The notes under the pieces: model-generated
What the model saw: the letters and a program-made list of their open reading frames with translations, nothing else
Database searches by the model: none
What the model was told of the DNA's origin: nothing
From: Neisseria flavescens
Lineage (GTDB): Bacteria > Pseudomonadota > Gammaproteobacteria > Burkholderiales > Neisseriaceae
DNA: 64,000 nucleotides
NCBI RefSeq assembly: GCF_005221285.1
Contig: NZ_CP039886.1
Span: forward strand, 1 to 64,000
Reading direction: 5' to 3'
Shown: positions 1-7,852 of the stretch, one piece after another
How the letters are laid out: each line of letters starts with the position of its first letter
How positions within the stretch are numbered: the first letter of the stretch is position 1
Program-made: the position numbers and the translations under genes

Positions 1-1563
1 ATGACGTTAGCTGAATTTTGGCCGCTGTGCCTTTGCCGCCTTCACGAAATGTTGCCTGCCGGGCAGTTTGCGCAATGGATTGCGCCTTTGACCGTGGGCG
101 AAGAAAACGGCGTATGGGTGGTGTATGGTAAAAACCAATTTGCCTGCAATATGCTCAAAAGCCAGTTTGCCGCCAAAATTGATGCCGTGCGTGCCGAATT
201 GGTGCCTCAGCAGGCTGCTTTCGCGTTTAAGCCGGGTGTAGGTGCGCATTATGAAATGGCGGCTCAGGCTGTTGCGCCGGTGCAAGTGCAAGAAGTCATT
301 GAAGTTGAAGAATTTGTAGAGCCTGTTCAAATGCCTTTGCAAACTGCTGCAATAGAAGAAGATAGGCCGTCTAAAACGGTTAAGCCTGCCGCTGCCATGA
401 CGGCTGCCGAGATTTTGGCGCAACGCATGAAAAACCTGCCGCATGAGCCTCAAGTGCAAACTGCTGCTCCGGCTGAATCTAAAGCAGTTGCCAAAGCTAA
501 AACCGACGCGCAACACGATGCGGAAGAAGCGCGTTACGAACAGACCAATCTGTCGCGTGACTATACATTTGAAACTTTGGTAGAAGGTAAGGGCAACCGC
601 CTTGCCGCCGCAGCCGCCCAAGCGATTGCTGAAAATCCGGGGCAGGGCTACAACCCGTTTTTCTTATACGGCAGTACCGGTTTGGGTAAAACCCACTTGG
701 TGCAGGCCATCGGCAACGAATTGCTGAAAAACCGTCCTGATGCCAAAGTGCGCTATATGCACTCGGACGACTATATCCGCAGCTTTATGAAGGCTGTGCG
801 CAACAACACTTATGATGTGTTCAAGCAACAATACAAACAGTATGACCTGCTGATTATCGACGATATCCAGTTCATCAAAGGCAAAGACCGTACGATGGAA
901 GAGTTCTTTTATCTGTACAACCATTTCCACAACGAGAAAAAACAACTGATCCTGACGTGCGACGTATTGCCTGCCAAAATTGAGGGTATGGATGACCGTC
1001 TCAAGTCCCGTTTCTCATGGGGTTTGACTTTGGAACTCGAACCGCCCGAATTGGAAATGCGTGTGGCGATTTTGCAGAAAAAGGCAGAAGCGGCCGGTAT
1101 CAGTATCGAAGACGAAGCTGCTTTGTTTATTGCCAATCTGATCCGCTCCAATGTGCGTGAGCTGGAAGGCGCGTTCAACCGTGTCAGTGCCAGCAGCCGT
1201 TTTATGAACCGTCCTGTCATCGACATGGATTTGGCGCGTACGGCTTTGCAGGATATTATTGCCGAGAAACACAAAGTCATTACCGCCGACATCATCATCG
1301 ATGCGACAGCCAAATACTACCGTATTAAAATCAGTGATATATTGGGCAAAAAACGTACGCGCAATATTGCCCGTCCGCGCCAAGTTGCCATGAGCCTGAC
1401 CAAAGAGCTGACCACGCTCAGTCTGCCTTCTATCGGCGATGCCTTTGGCGGTCGCGACCACACGACCGTAATGCACGGTGTCAAAGCGGTGGCGAAACTG
1501 CGTGAAGAAGATCCCGAATTGGCGCAAGACTACGAAAAACTGCTGATTCTGATTCAGAACTGA
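1..1563 (+). CDS. dnaA: Chromosomal replication initiator DnaA
   Basis: DnaA binds DnaA boxes at oriC, opens the duplex and loads the replicative helicase. The 520-residue protein has the four-domain layout: N-terminal domain I to about residue 85, a variable Ala/Pro-rich linker to about 185, an AAA+ ATPase with Walker A GSTGLGKTH near residue 224 and Walker B LLIIDDIQ near 285, and the C-terminal DNA-binding helix-turn-helix with the signature GGRDHTTVMHG near 483. The ATG is the first base of the window, so its RBS, promoter and any upstream DnaA boxes are not visible. dnaN follows in the same direction after about 105 bp that contain an inverted DUS pair. The length is normal for Neisseria and no damage is seen. 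Confidence 0.98.
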   Translation: MTLAEFWPLCLCRLHEMLPAGQFAQWIAPLTVGEENGVWVVYGKNQFACNMLKSQFAAKIDAVRAELVPQQAAFAFKPGVGAHYEMAAQAVAPVQVQEVIEVEEFVEPVQMPLQTAAIEEDRPSKTVKPAAAMTAAEILAQRMKNLPHEPQVQTAAPAESKAVAKAKTDAQHDAEEARYEQTNLSRDYTFETLVEGKGNRLAAAAAQAIAENPGQGYNPFFLYGSTGLGKTHLVQAIGNELLKNRPDAKVRYMHSDDYIRSFMKAVRNNTYDVFKQQYKQYDLLIIDDIQFIKGKDRTMEEFFYLYNHFHNEKKQLILTCDVLPAKIEGMDDRLKSRFSWGLTLELEPPELEMRVAILQKKAEAAGISIEDEAALFIANLIRSNVRELEGAFNRVSASSRFMNRPVIDMDLARTALQDIIAEKHKVITADIIIDATAKYYRIKISDILGKKRTRNIARPRQVAMSLTKELTTLSLPSIGDAFGGRDHTTVMHGVKAVAKLREEDPELAQDYEKLLILIQN

Positions 1564-1574
1564 CCCAATGCAAT

Positions 1575-1612
1575 ATTCAGACGGCCTGATGTCAATGTGA
1601 GGCCGTCTGAAT
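1575..1612. terminator. Inverted DUS pair after dnaA
   Basis: TTCAGACGGCCT and AGGCCGTCTGAA face each other across a 12-base loop directly after the dnaA stop. It can form a stem-loop and may attenuate read-through into dnaN. No strong U-tract follows, so it may act mainly as an uptake signal. Confidence 0.6.
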
Positions 1613-1669
1613 ACAAAAAATATTTTAAAATACCCAAATCAACCGATTTCAAATTCAAAGGAATGGAAC

Positions 1670-2773
1670 ATGCTGATTTTACAAGCCGATCGCGACAGTC
1701 TGCTCAAGCCGTTGCAAGCCGTTACCGGTATTGTCGAACGTCGCCATACTCTGCCGATTTTGTCCAATGTGTTGCTGGAAAGCAAAGACGGACAAACCAA
1801 ACTTTTGGCAACCGACTTGGAAATCCAAATCAATACCGCCGGCCCTGAAAGTCAGGCAGGCGATTTCCGTATTACGACCAACGCTAAAAAATTCCAAGAC
1901 ATCTTGCGCGCCCTGCCTGACAGTGCGCTGGTGTCACTGGATTGGGCAGACAACCGTTTGACTCTGCGCGCGGGCAAATCCCGTTTTGCCCTGCAAACCC
2001 TGCCGGCTGAAGACTTTCCGTTGATGAATGTTGGCAGCGACGTCAGTGCGACTTTCTCGCTGACTCAAGAAACCTTCAAAACCATGCTTTCGCAAGTGCA
2101 ATACAGCATGGCGGTTCAAGATATCCGCTATTACCTCAACGGCTTGCTGATGCAGGTCGAAGGAAACCAGCTGCGCCTTGTTGCAACCGACGGCCACCGC
2201 CTTGCTTATGCGGCAAGCCAAATTGAAGCAGAACTGCCGAAAACGGAAGTAATCCTGCCGCGCAAAACGGTATTGGAACTCTTCAAGCTGTTGAACAATC
2301 CGTCCGAGTCCATCACCGTTGAGCTTTTGGACAATCAAGTACGCTTCCAATGCAATGGCACGACCATTGTCAGCAAAGTCATCGACGGCAAATTTCCTGA
2401 CTTTAACCGCGTGATTCCTTTGGATAATGACAAGATTTTCCTTGTATCCCGTACCCAGCTTTTGGGTGCGCTCGAGCGTGCCGCCATTCTTGCCAATGAA
2501 AAATTCCGCGGTGCGCGACTGTTCTTGCAGCCTGGTTTGCTGAGTGTCGTATGTAGCAACAACGAGCAGGAAGAAGCGCGCGAAGAGCTGGAAATCGCTT
2601 ACCAAGGAGGAGAACTCGAAGTCGGTTTCAACATCGGCTACCTGATGGATGTGTTGCGTAACATCCACTCCGACGATATGCAGCTTGCTTTCGGCGATGC
2701 CAACCGTTCAACGCTGTTTACCATGCCGAATAATCCGAACTTCAAATACATCGTAATGCCGATGCGTATTTAA
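1670..2773 (+). CDS. dnaN: DNA polymerase III beta subunit (sliding clamp)
   Basis: This 367-residue protein is the ring-shaped processivity clamp that tethers Pol III and other DNA enzymes to the template. The length is the family norm. The sequence shows the three clamp repeats, beginning MLILQADRDSLLKPLQAV and ending with the conserved tail YIVMPMRI that forms the partner-binding pocket region. The start is set by an AAAGGA ribosome binding site about seven bases before the ATG. It sits in the usual dnaA-dnaN order and is closed by two stem-loops, the first with a T-run. Confidence 0.97.
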   Translation: MLILQADRDSLLKPLQAVTGIVERRHTLPILSNVLLESKDGQTKLLATDLEIQINTAGPESQAGDFRITTNAKKFQDILRALPDSALVSLDWADNRLTLRAGKSRFALQTLPAEDFPLMNVGSDVSATFSLTQETFKTMLSQVQYSMAVQDIRYYLNGLLMQVEGNQLRLVATDGHRLAYAASQIEAELPKTEVILPRKTVLELFKLLNNPSESITVELLDNQVRFQCNGTTIVSKVIDGKFPDFNRVIPLDNDKIFLVSRTQLLGALERAAILANEKFRGARLFLQPGLLSVVCSNNEQEEAREELEIAYQGGELEVGFNIGYLMDVLRNIHSDDMQLAFGDANRSTLFTMPNNPNFKYIVMPMRI

Positions 2774-2790
2774 TTGGTGTGTGAACAAAC

Positions 2791-2822
2791 AAAAAGAGCG
2801 TGTACGGTACACGCTCTTTTTT
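2791..2822 (+). terminator. Rho-independent terminator of dnaN
   Basis: A perfect 15-base stem (AAAAAGAGCGTGTAC and its complement) with a one-base centre, ending in a run of T, lies 18 bases after the dnaN stop. The symmetry would let it work on both strands. Confidence 0.85.
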
Positions 2823-2836
2823 ATAGGCTTGAATCA

Positions 2837-2871
2837 AAAGGCCGTCTGAAATTGTTTTTCAGACGGCCTTT
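2837..2871. terminator. Inverted DUS pair between dnaN and ACP-like gene
   Basis: Convergent DUS copies form a 14-base stem between two convergent genes. It is likely a bidirectional terminator that also serves as an uptake signal. Confidence 0.7.
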
Positions 2872-2912
2872 CTATCAAACCGGGATGATTCGGTTAAATA
2901 GGAAAACTGGGA

Positions 2913-3275
2913 TTAACGTGGACGTGGTTCGCAGTTTTTCACCAGGAATGAGCCGTTAGGGGCGTTCACGCCAACTACTTCAGAAGTAGTGTGGGTGTTT
3001 TTGTCGATGAAACCGGCAGACATTACATAGCCTTGACGGTTGGTGAAAGTAGTGCCAGTGCTGTCAGAACGTTTTTTGTTGACAACCAAAGAGGCTTTTT
3101 TGCCACCGGCGTTTACGTCAGCAGTAACTGCACGGCCGCTACGGTCAAAGCCGTACATCACGTTCAGTGATTTGCCACCGTCACAACGGTAAGAAACGAA
3201 GCCGGCAGGTGCAGCGGCAGCGGAGAAGGAAACAGTAGCCAATGCGGCTGCAGTGATAACAGAAAGTAATTTCAT
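2913..3275 (-). CDS. Secreted ACP-like (adhesin complex protein) / lysozyme-inhibitor-type protein
   Basis: A 120-residue exported protein with a clear signal peptide (MKLLSVITAAALATV..., cleavage after SAAAA near residue 22). The mature part has two Cys (in SYRCDGGK and in the C-terminal VKNCEPRPR), a likely disulphide. From memory, its spacing and motifs (SYxCxxGKxLxVxYGF, GYVxxxGxxD, C-terminal KxCxPR) match the neisserial Adhesin Complex Protein, a surface protein with an MliC-like fold that binds host cells and inhibits lysozyme. The start is supported by GGAG eight bases upstream. It stands alone on the minus strand. Family membership rests on remembered motifs; lysozyme inhibition here is inference. 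Confidence 0.8.
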   Translation of the reverse strand: MKLLSVITAAALATVSFSAAAAPAGFVSYRCDGGKSLNVMYGFDRSGRAVTADVNAGGKKASLVVNKKRSDSTGTTFTNRQGYVMSAGFIDKNTHTTSEVVGVNAPNGSFLVKNCEPRPR

Positions 3276-3525
3276 GATCTAAGCTCCAATGAGGGTTGTG
3301 TGTTATCTTGCAAAGTGAGAAAGGGTTTCCGTTTGCAGATGAGGCGTATTTTAGGCGTTTTGTCGGTAGTGGCAATTGGGTAAATTGCAAAACCGTGTTT
3401 ACTTATGGTTACCCGATTGTTTATTAATAGAAAGTTGTTTGTAATTTGATGTTGCAAAGTAGTTATACGGGTTGTTGCGGAATATATACATTAATGATTC
3501 TTTAAGAAATATAGCGAAAGAATAC

Positions 3526-3558
3526 AAAAAAGGCCGTCTGAATATTCAGACGGCCTTT
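3526..3558. terminator. Inverted DUS pair after lactate permease
   Basis: A DUS pair separated by only a few bases, with A and T runs outside, lies just beyond the lldP stop. It looks like a bidirectional stem-loop terminator. The rest of the 3276-3571 gap is AT-rich and holds the promoter region of the ACP-like gene; no other gene is visible. Confidence 0.75.
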
Positions 3559-3571
3559 GATATGAAGCGGT

Positions 3572-5158
3572 TTACAAGAAGAAAATTGCAGCCACAGTCA
3601 CGGCGATGATGCCGTAGATGGTCATAGGGATGACAGTTTTCTTGATGATCGCACCTTCGGCGTTGTTCACGTTCAATACGCTGCACACGGCGATGATGTT
3701 GTTGATGCAGACCATGTTGCCCATTGCGCCGCCGACAGATTGCAGGGCGAGGATGAGGGTAACGGACAGGCCGGTATCAAGCGCGATTTGTTGTTGAATC
3801 GGACCAAAGGTCAGGTTGGATACGGTGTTTGAACCGGAGAAGAATGCACCGATTGCACCCAGGTATGGGGAGAAGTACACCCAGTGTTCGCCAGCCGCAT
3901 TGGCAAATTCTTTACCGATGATTTTCACCATGGAGTCGTCGCCGCCAACCATCATCAGTTGAACCATAATCAACGCACCCATCAGGGCAAGCAGAGGTTT
4001 TTTGGTTTGGTTGAAGGTTGCAGCATAGAAAGACCACGCATCTTTGAATTTGGTTTTGTACAGCAGGATGCAAATCCAAACGGTGAAGACGAACGGAATC
4101 CAAGCCGGAACGTAGAGGGTTTGGTAGGAAGCGTTTACGCCTTGGCCGAAGATGTTGCCGAAGGTGATGGTCAGGGAGTCGCTGACGGTGATTTTGGACA
4201 AATCAAACGGCAGTTGGAAGCTGAACCATTCTTCTTTGCTGGTCAGCAGGCCTTTGATGCCCAGCTGTTTGATACGGGTGACCACCAGCATGCCGATCAG
4301 CATACCCAAAGGAGCCAGTGCTTTGGCAACTTGTGCGAAAGGTACTTTTTCTGCATTCGGGTCTTTGGCGTAATCTTTGCTCAAGCCCCAGCCGCGGTTT
4401 GCTGCGAATACGGACACCATCAGGCCGATTGCGCCGGCAACCAGAGATGGGAATTCTTCATTAACCATCGCCAATGCGACGTAAGGAAGGGTACAGGAGA
4501 ATACGGCGATACCGATGAAGCCCAAGTTTTTGCGGATTTCAGCCCAAGGTACGATGAAGCTCAAGCCGATTACAGGGATGATGAAACCGGCAAAGAAGTG
4601 CATTACGCCGGTTTGCATACCGATTTCCATAATGCTCTTTTGATCCAAGCCCAAAGGCGCGAAGCCGAACCAAGTCGGGGTGCCTACTGCACCGAAGGAC
4701 ACGGGTACAGAGTTCATGACCAAAGCGAAGATGGCTACTTTTAATGGGTTGAAGCCCAAGCTCATCAGGATTGGCGCGGCAATGGCGGCAGGTGTGCCGA
4801 AACCGGATGCGCCTTCAATCATAAAGGCGAAAGACCAGCCGATAATCATCAACTGGGCAATCGGATTCGGGCTGATGGTAGCCAGCCATTTGCGGATGAC
4901 GTCGATACAGCCGGTGGTTTCCATCATGCGGTTAAACATAATGGCACCGAAAATCACGGTAATCGGGGTCAGGGTAGAGACGAGGCCGGACGCGACTGTT
5001 GCGTTGAGCAACATAGCATCGTTGCCGAAATAAAACAGTTTGATGGCATAAATCAGCGCGGCGGTAATCGGCAGCGCGATGTAGGACGGCATACTGTTTT
5101 TCTTAACCATCAGCCAGATCAGCAGCACGATGGGAAAAATACTGAGAAAGAGAGCCAT
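3572..5158 (-). CDS. lldP: L-lactate permease, LctP family
   Basis: An inner-membrane symporter importing L-lactate (glycolate/D-lactate in relatives), an important carbon source for Neisseria. The 528-residue chain consists almost wholly of hydrophobic segments (about 12-14 predicted helices) and contains the family stretches MIEGASGFGTPAAIAAP, FFSGSNTVSNLTFGPIQ and QSVGGAMGNMVCINNI. An upstream in-frame ATG exists at 5269, but the ATG at 5158 is preferred because it begins MALFLSIFPIVLL directly and has GAGGA about eight bases upstream. The gene is monocistronic, flanked by DUS stem-loops on both sides. Confidence 0.93.
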   Translation of the reverse strand: MALFLSIFPIVLLIWLMVKKNSMPSYIALPITAALIYAIKLFYFGNDAMLLNATVASGLVSTLTPITVIFGAIMFNRMMETTGCIDVIRKWLATISPNPIAQLMIIGWSFAFMIEGASGFGTPAAIAAPILMSLGFNPLKVAIFALVMNSVPVSFGAVGTPTWFGFAPLGLDQKSIMEIGMQTGVMHFFAGFIIPVIGLSFIVPWAEIRKNLGFIGIAVFSCTLPYVALAMVNEEFPSLVAGAIGLMVSVFAANRGWGLSKDYAKDPNAEKVPFAQVAKALAPLGMLIGMLVVTRIKQLGIKGLLTSKEEWFSFQLPFDLSKITVSDSLTITFGNIFGQGVNASYQTLYVPAWIPFVFTVWICILLYKTKFKDAWSFYAATFNQTKKPLLALMGALIMVQLMMVGGDDSMVKIIGKEFANAAGEHWVYFSPYLGAIGAFFSGSNTVSNLTFGPIQQQIALDTGLSVTLILALQSVGGAMGNMVCINNIIAVCSVLNVNNAEGAIIKKTVIPMTIYGIIAVTVAAIFFL

Positions 5159-5360
5159 GGGATTATCCTCGGGGCAACGGGCACCATAACCGTCAATCAA
5201 TGGCGGTTTGATGCGATGTGTTGAGTAATAGATGTTTTTCGAATAAGGATTGCCACTTTTTAGATGCAACCAGTTATCAGGTAAATTGGTTTTACCAATT
5301 TATGAAAACTGTTGCACACTTTACGTAATCTTATGTAATCGGTCAAGAGGTTTGTAACAA

Positions 5361-5394
5361 AAAAGGCCGTCTGAAATTGGGTTTCAGACGGCCT
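5361..5394. terminator. Inverted DUS pair after queE
   Basis: A DUS stem-loop with a six-base loop in the 330-base gap between lldP and queE. It lies downstream of queE on the minus strand. The remainder of the gap (5159-5488) is AT-rich promoter-like sequence for lldP; I see no gene there. Confidence 0.65.
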
Positions 5395-5488
5395 GAGAGC
5401 ATTGCCAGTAGTGCATTTGGTCGAATATCGAATGGTATTTACATTCAATATTTTGTAAAGGTTTTGTTTTTAATTGATTTCAAACGAA

Positions 5489-6124
5489 TTATTCTATTCC
5501 AGCCCATTTATGCGTCTGTACGCTCAGTTGCCAATGGACGGGGGCGTCGGGTCGGCTGTTTAATACGCCGATTTGGCGGATGGTGTCGTAGATATTCATC
5601 ACACCGTCTTGTTCGCAAGGCGAGAGGTAGTAATGCTGGGCGCGGATTTTGCGTTCCATCTCTTGGCAAAACGCAATGACATCGCCGTCGGCAACGATGC
5701 GCACTTCGTCGGCTTTTTCGATGCAACTAAATTCATATTTGGCGACATAACAGGCCTTAGGGCTGGTGGCAACGTAGTCGATTTGCGGCGGCGCGGGATT
5801 GAGGCCGTTGGTTTCGATACACAGAAAATAGCCTTCGGTTTTGAGTGCATTGAGCAGGGTATCCAAATGCGGTTGGATGGTGGGTTCGCCGCCGGTAATG
5901 ATGATGTTGCGCGCCGTGTAGGTTTTCAGACGGCCTAAAATATCGGACAGGCTCATCATGCCGAATTTAAGGTAGTCGGTATCGCACCAGCTGCACGCAA
6001 GATTGCATTTGCCCAAGCGGATGAAAACGGCGGGCATGCCTGTATTCCAGCCTTCGCCTTGCAGGCTTTCAAAGATTTCGACAATGCGGTATTGGGGATT
6101 GTTTGGGGTGATTTGAATGGTCAT
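5489..6124 (-). CDS. queE: 7-carboxy-7-deazaguanine synthase
   Basis: A radical-SAM enzyme that rearranges 6-carboxy-tetrahydropterin to 7-carboxy-7-deazaguanine in queuosine biosynthesis. The 211-residue protein has the N-terminal EIFESLQGEGWNTGMP motif and the 4Fe-4S/SAM cysteine cluster CNLACSWCD (CxxxCxxC pattern). These are followed by the GGEPT motif. It lies in a minus-strand group orn-queD-DUF1304-queE, so the product of QueD is the substrate of QueE, encoded one gene away. A DUS is embedded within the coding region near 5926. Confidence 0.95.
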   Translation of the reverse strand: MTIQITPNNPQYRIVEIFESLQGEGWNTGMPAVFIRLGKCNLACSWCDTDYLKFGMMSLSDILGRLKTYTARNIIITGGEPTIQPHLDTLLNALKTEGYFLCIETNGLNPAPPQIDYVATSPKACYVAKYEFSCIEKADEVRIVADGDVIAFCQEMERKIRAQHYYLSPCEQDGVMNIYDTIRQIGVLNSRPDAPVHWQLSVQTHKWAGIE

Positions 6125-6230
6125 GAATATTGGGTGTGCGGGATTTAGTTGTTGTGGTGAAGCGTTTTGAGAAATCGGTTGAGGCAGCCATTCTTTCTGT
6201 TAGGTTGAGGGGAAAGAATGGCTGGTGTGT

Positions 6231-6602
6231 TTAAGCGTTAATGACGGCTGCGGCGGCCAGAAATGCCGGCAAGCCTTGTTTGAGCAAAATGCCTTTGTTG
6301 CCGGATGAAAACGCGCCCCATGCGGCGGCGATGAGGACGAAGCCGAGGAACAGGATGGTCGCGCCGTAAACGGCGTTGTCGGGTGCGGCAAAGCGCGTCC
6401 ATACCAAGCCGATGGCGAGGAAGCCGTTGTACAGGCCTTGGTTGGAAAACAGGGTTTGTACGCGCTTTTGTTCCATAAATTCGTAAGGCATGTTGAACAG
6501 TTCTGACGCTTTTTCGCTTGGGATTTGCGTCATTTCGAGCCAGGCGATGTAGAAATGTTCGACAGCGACGAAGAGAACGAGGAGGGTGGAGAGGAGTTTC
6601 AT
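6231..6602 (-). CDS. DUF1304 family small membrane protein
   Basis: A 123-residue protein with four predicted membrane helices. It begins MKLLSTLLVLFVAVEHFYIAW and has the DUF1304 hallmark ELFNMPYEF and a QKRVQTLFSNQGLYNGFLA stretch between helices 1 and 2. Function is unknown for the family. It sits between queD and queE on the same strand, about 70 and 105 bases away, which suggests co-transcription but does not show a role in queuosine synthesis. Confidence 0.85.
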   Translation of the reverse strand: MKLLSTLLVLFVAVEHFYIAWLEMTQIPSEKASELFNMPYEFMEQKRVQTLFSNQGLYNGFLAIGLVWTRFAAPDNAVYGATILFLGFVLIAAAWGAFSSGNKGILLKQGLPAFLAAAAVINA

Positions 6603-6675
6603 GAAGATTCCTTTTGATGTTTAGCGGATGGGTGTGTTTGGGGAACAGGCCGTCTGAAAAATACAAAATGCCGGT

Positions 6676-7098
6676 TTATTCCCCTTCATATTCAGCACAC
6701 GAAGTCGGCGTTTCCCATAATTTCACGCGGCACACTTTGACACCGGCGTTTTTCAGACGGCCATATATTTCTACGCTCATGTTTTCGGCGGTGGTGCGGC
6801 AGGGTAGGCGCAGGGTTTTCATGTTCCAGCCTTCCAAAAGCGCGGCGATTTGGCTTTCGCGTTCGTTGTTGCCGTGATAGATGAAGGCATGGTCGAACGG
6901 GTCGGTGATGTGTTGTTTGACGATGGCTTTCAGGTCGGTAAAGTCCATCACCATGCCGTCTTTTGCGCCGCCTTGGATAACGGGCGCGGAGACGGTGATT
7001 TCGAGTTTGTAGGTGTGGCCGTGCAGGTTTTGGCACTTGCCGTCATGTCCGTCGAGCATGTGCGAGGAATCGAAGGTAAAGATTTTGGTGATTTTCAT
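6676..7098 (-). CDS. queD: 6-carboxy-5,6,7,8-tetrahydropterin synthase
   Basis: Converts 7,8-dihydroneopterin triphosphate to 6-carboxy-tetrahydropterin, the first committed queuosine step. The 140-residue protein shows the family pattern FTFDSSHML near residue 10 (zinc His) and CQNLHGHTYKLEI near 25 (catalytic Cys and the other zinc His residues). It also has DFTDLK and a C-terminal WETPTSCAEYEG. It is the second gene of the minus-strand group with queE two genes downstream. Confidence 0.95.
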   Translation of the reverse strand: MKITKIFTFDSSHMLDGHDGKCQNLHGHTYKLEITVSAPVIQGGAKDGMVMDFTDLKAIVKQHITDPFDHAFIYHGNNERESQIAALLEGWNMKTLRLPCRTTAENMSVEIYGRLKNAGVKVCRVKLWETPTSCAEYEGE

Positions 7099-7117
7099 GA
7101 GATGAAGGAAGCCGATG

Positions 7118-7156
7118 AGGCCGTCTGAACGGTGTAAAACCTGTTTCAGACGGCCT
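7118..7156. terminator. Inverted DUS pair between orn and queD
   Basis: A DUS stem-loop in the 63-base gap between the orn stop and the queD start, so transcription of the two may be only partly coupled. Confidence 0.6.
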
Positions 7157-7161
7157 TGGGA

Positions 7162-7719
7162 TTATTGTTCGGAAGGGAGTTTGAGGAAATGCTCGCGATA
7201 ATGGCGCATTTCTTCGATGCTTTCGAGGATGTCGTCCAATGCCTTGTGCGAACCGCGTTTGACCACGCTTTTGGCGACAGCAGGATTCCAGCGTTTGGCC
7301 AATTCTTTCAGCGTGGATACGTCTAAGTTGCGGTAGTGGAAATAGGCTTCCAAATGCGGCATGTATTTGACCATGAAGCGGCGGTCTTGATGAATGGAGT
7401 TGCCGCACATGGGCGTGGATTTCTCGGGTATCCATGCGGACATGAAATCCAATAGGTTTTGCTCGACTTCGGCTTCGGTCAGTTTGGATTCGCGCACGCG
7501 TTGGGTCAGGCCGGTGCGGCCGTGGGTGGCGGTGTTCCACTCGTCCATGCCGTCGAGCAACTCGTCGCTTTGATGGATAACGTAAACGTCCGATTGCGCC
7601 AGTACGTTCAAATCGGAATCGGTAATGATCATGGCGACTTCGATAATGCGGTCGTGTTCCGGGTTGAGGCCGGTCATTTCCATATCGAGCCAGCAGAGAT
7701 TGTTTGCGTTTTGGGTCAT
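7162..7719 (-). CDS. orn: Oligoribonuclease
   Basis: A 3'-5' exoribonuclease that clears 2-5-nt RNA fragments, an essential final step of RNA decay. The 185-residue protein shows the DEDDh residues: DMEMTGL near residue 12, IIEVAMIITD, SIHQDRRFM and the C-terminal SHKALDDILESIEE. The chosen start MTQNANNLCWLDMEM has the normal family N-terminus. An ORF extension to 7854 has no family similarity. A DUS ends immediately before this ATG, taking the place of a usual ribosome binding site. It is divergent from dxs with a compact shared promoter region. Confidence 0.94.
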   Translation of the reverse strand: MTQNANNLCWLDMEMTGLNPEHDRIIEVAMIITDSDLNVLAQSDVYVIHQSDELLDGMDEWNTATHGRTGLTQRVRESKLTEAEVEQNLLDFMSAWIPEKSTPMCGNSIHQDRRFMVKYMPHLEAYFHYRNLDVSTLKELAKRWNPAVAKSVVKRGSHKALDDILESIEEMRHYREHFLKLPSEQ

Positions 7720-7852
7720 TTCAGACGGCCTTGTGTTTTCAGTTGGCAGTATTATAAAGGATAAAGGTTCAGGCCGTCTGAAAGCATTTGTAACAAGTTG
7801 TGCAATCTCTTGATATAATCGTCCGTTACACAAAAATTCACCGCCAAAAATC

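Noticed and set aside
1564..1669. Possible oriC between dnaA and dnaN
   Set aside because: No DnaA-box-like TTATCCACA is visible in the gap; the origin is more likely before position 1, outside the window.
3884..4744. A 286-residue open frame opposite the lactate permease
   Set aside because: Rich in His/Gln/Asp as expected for the complement of a membrane protein gene; not a gene.
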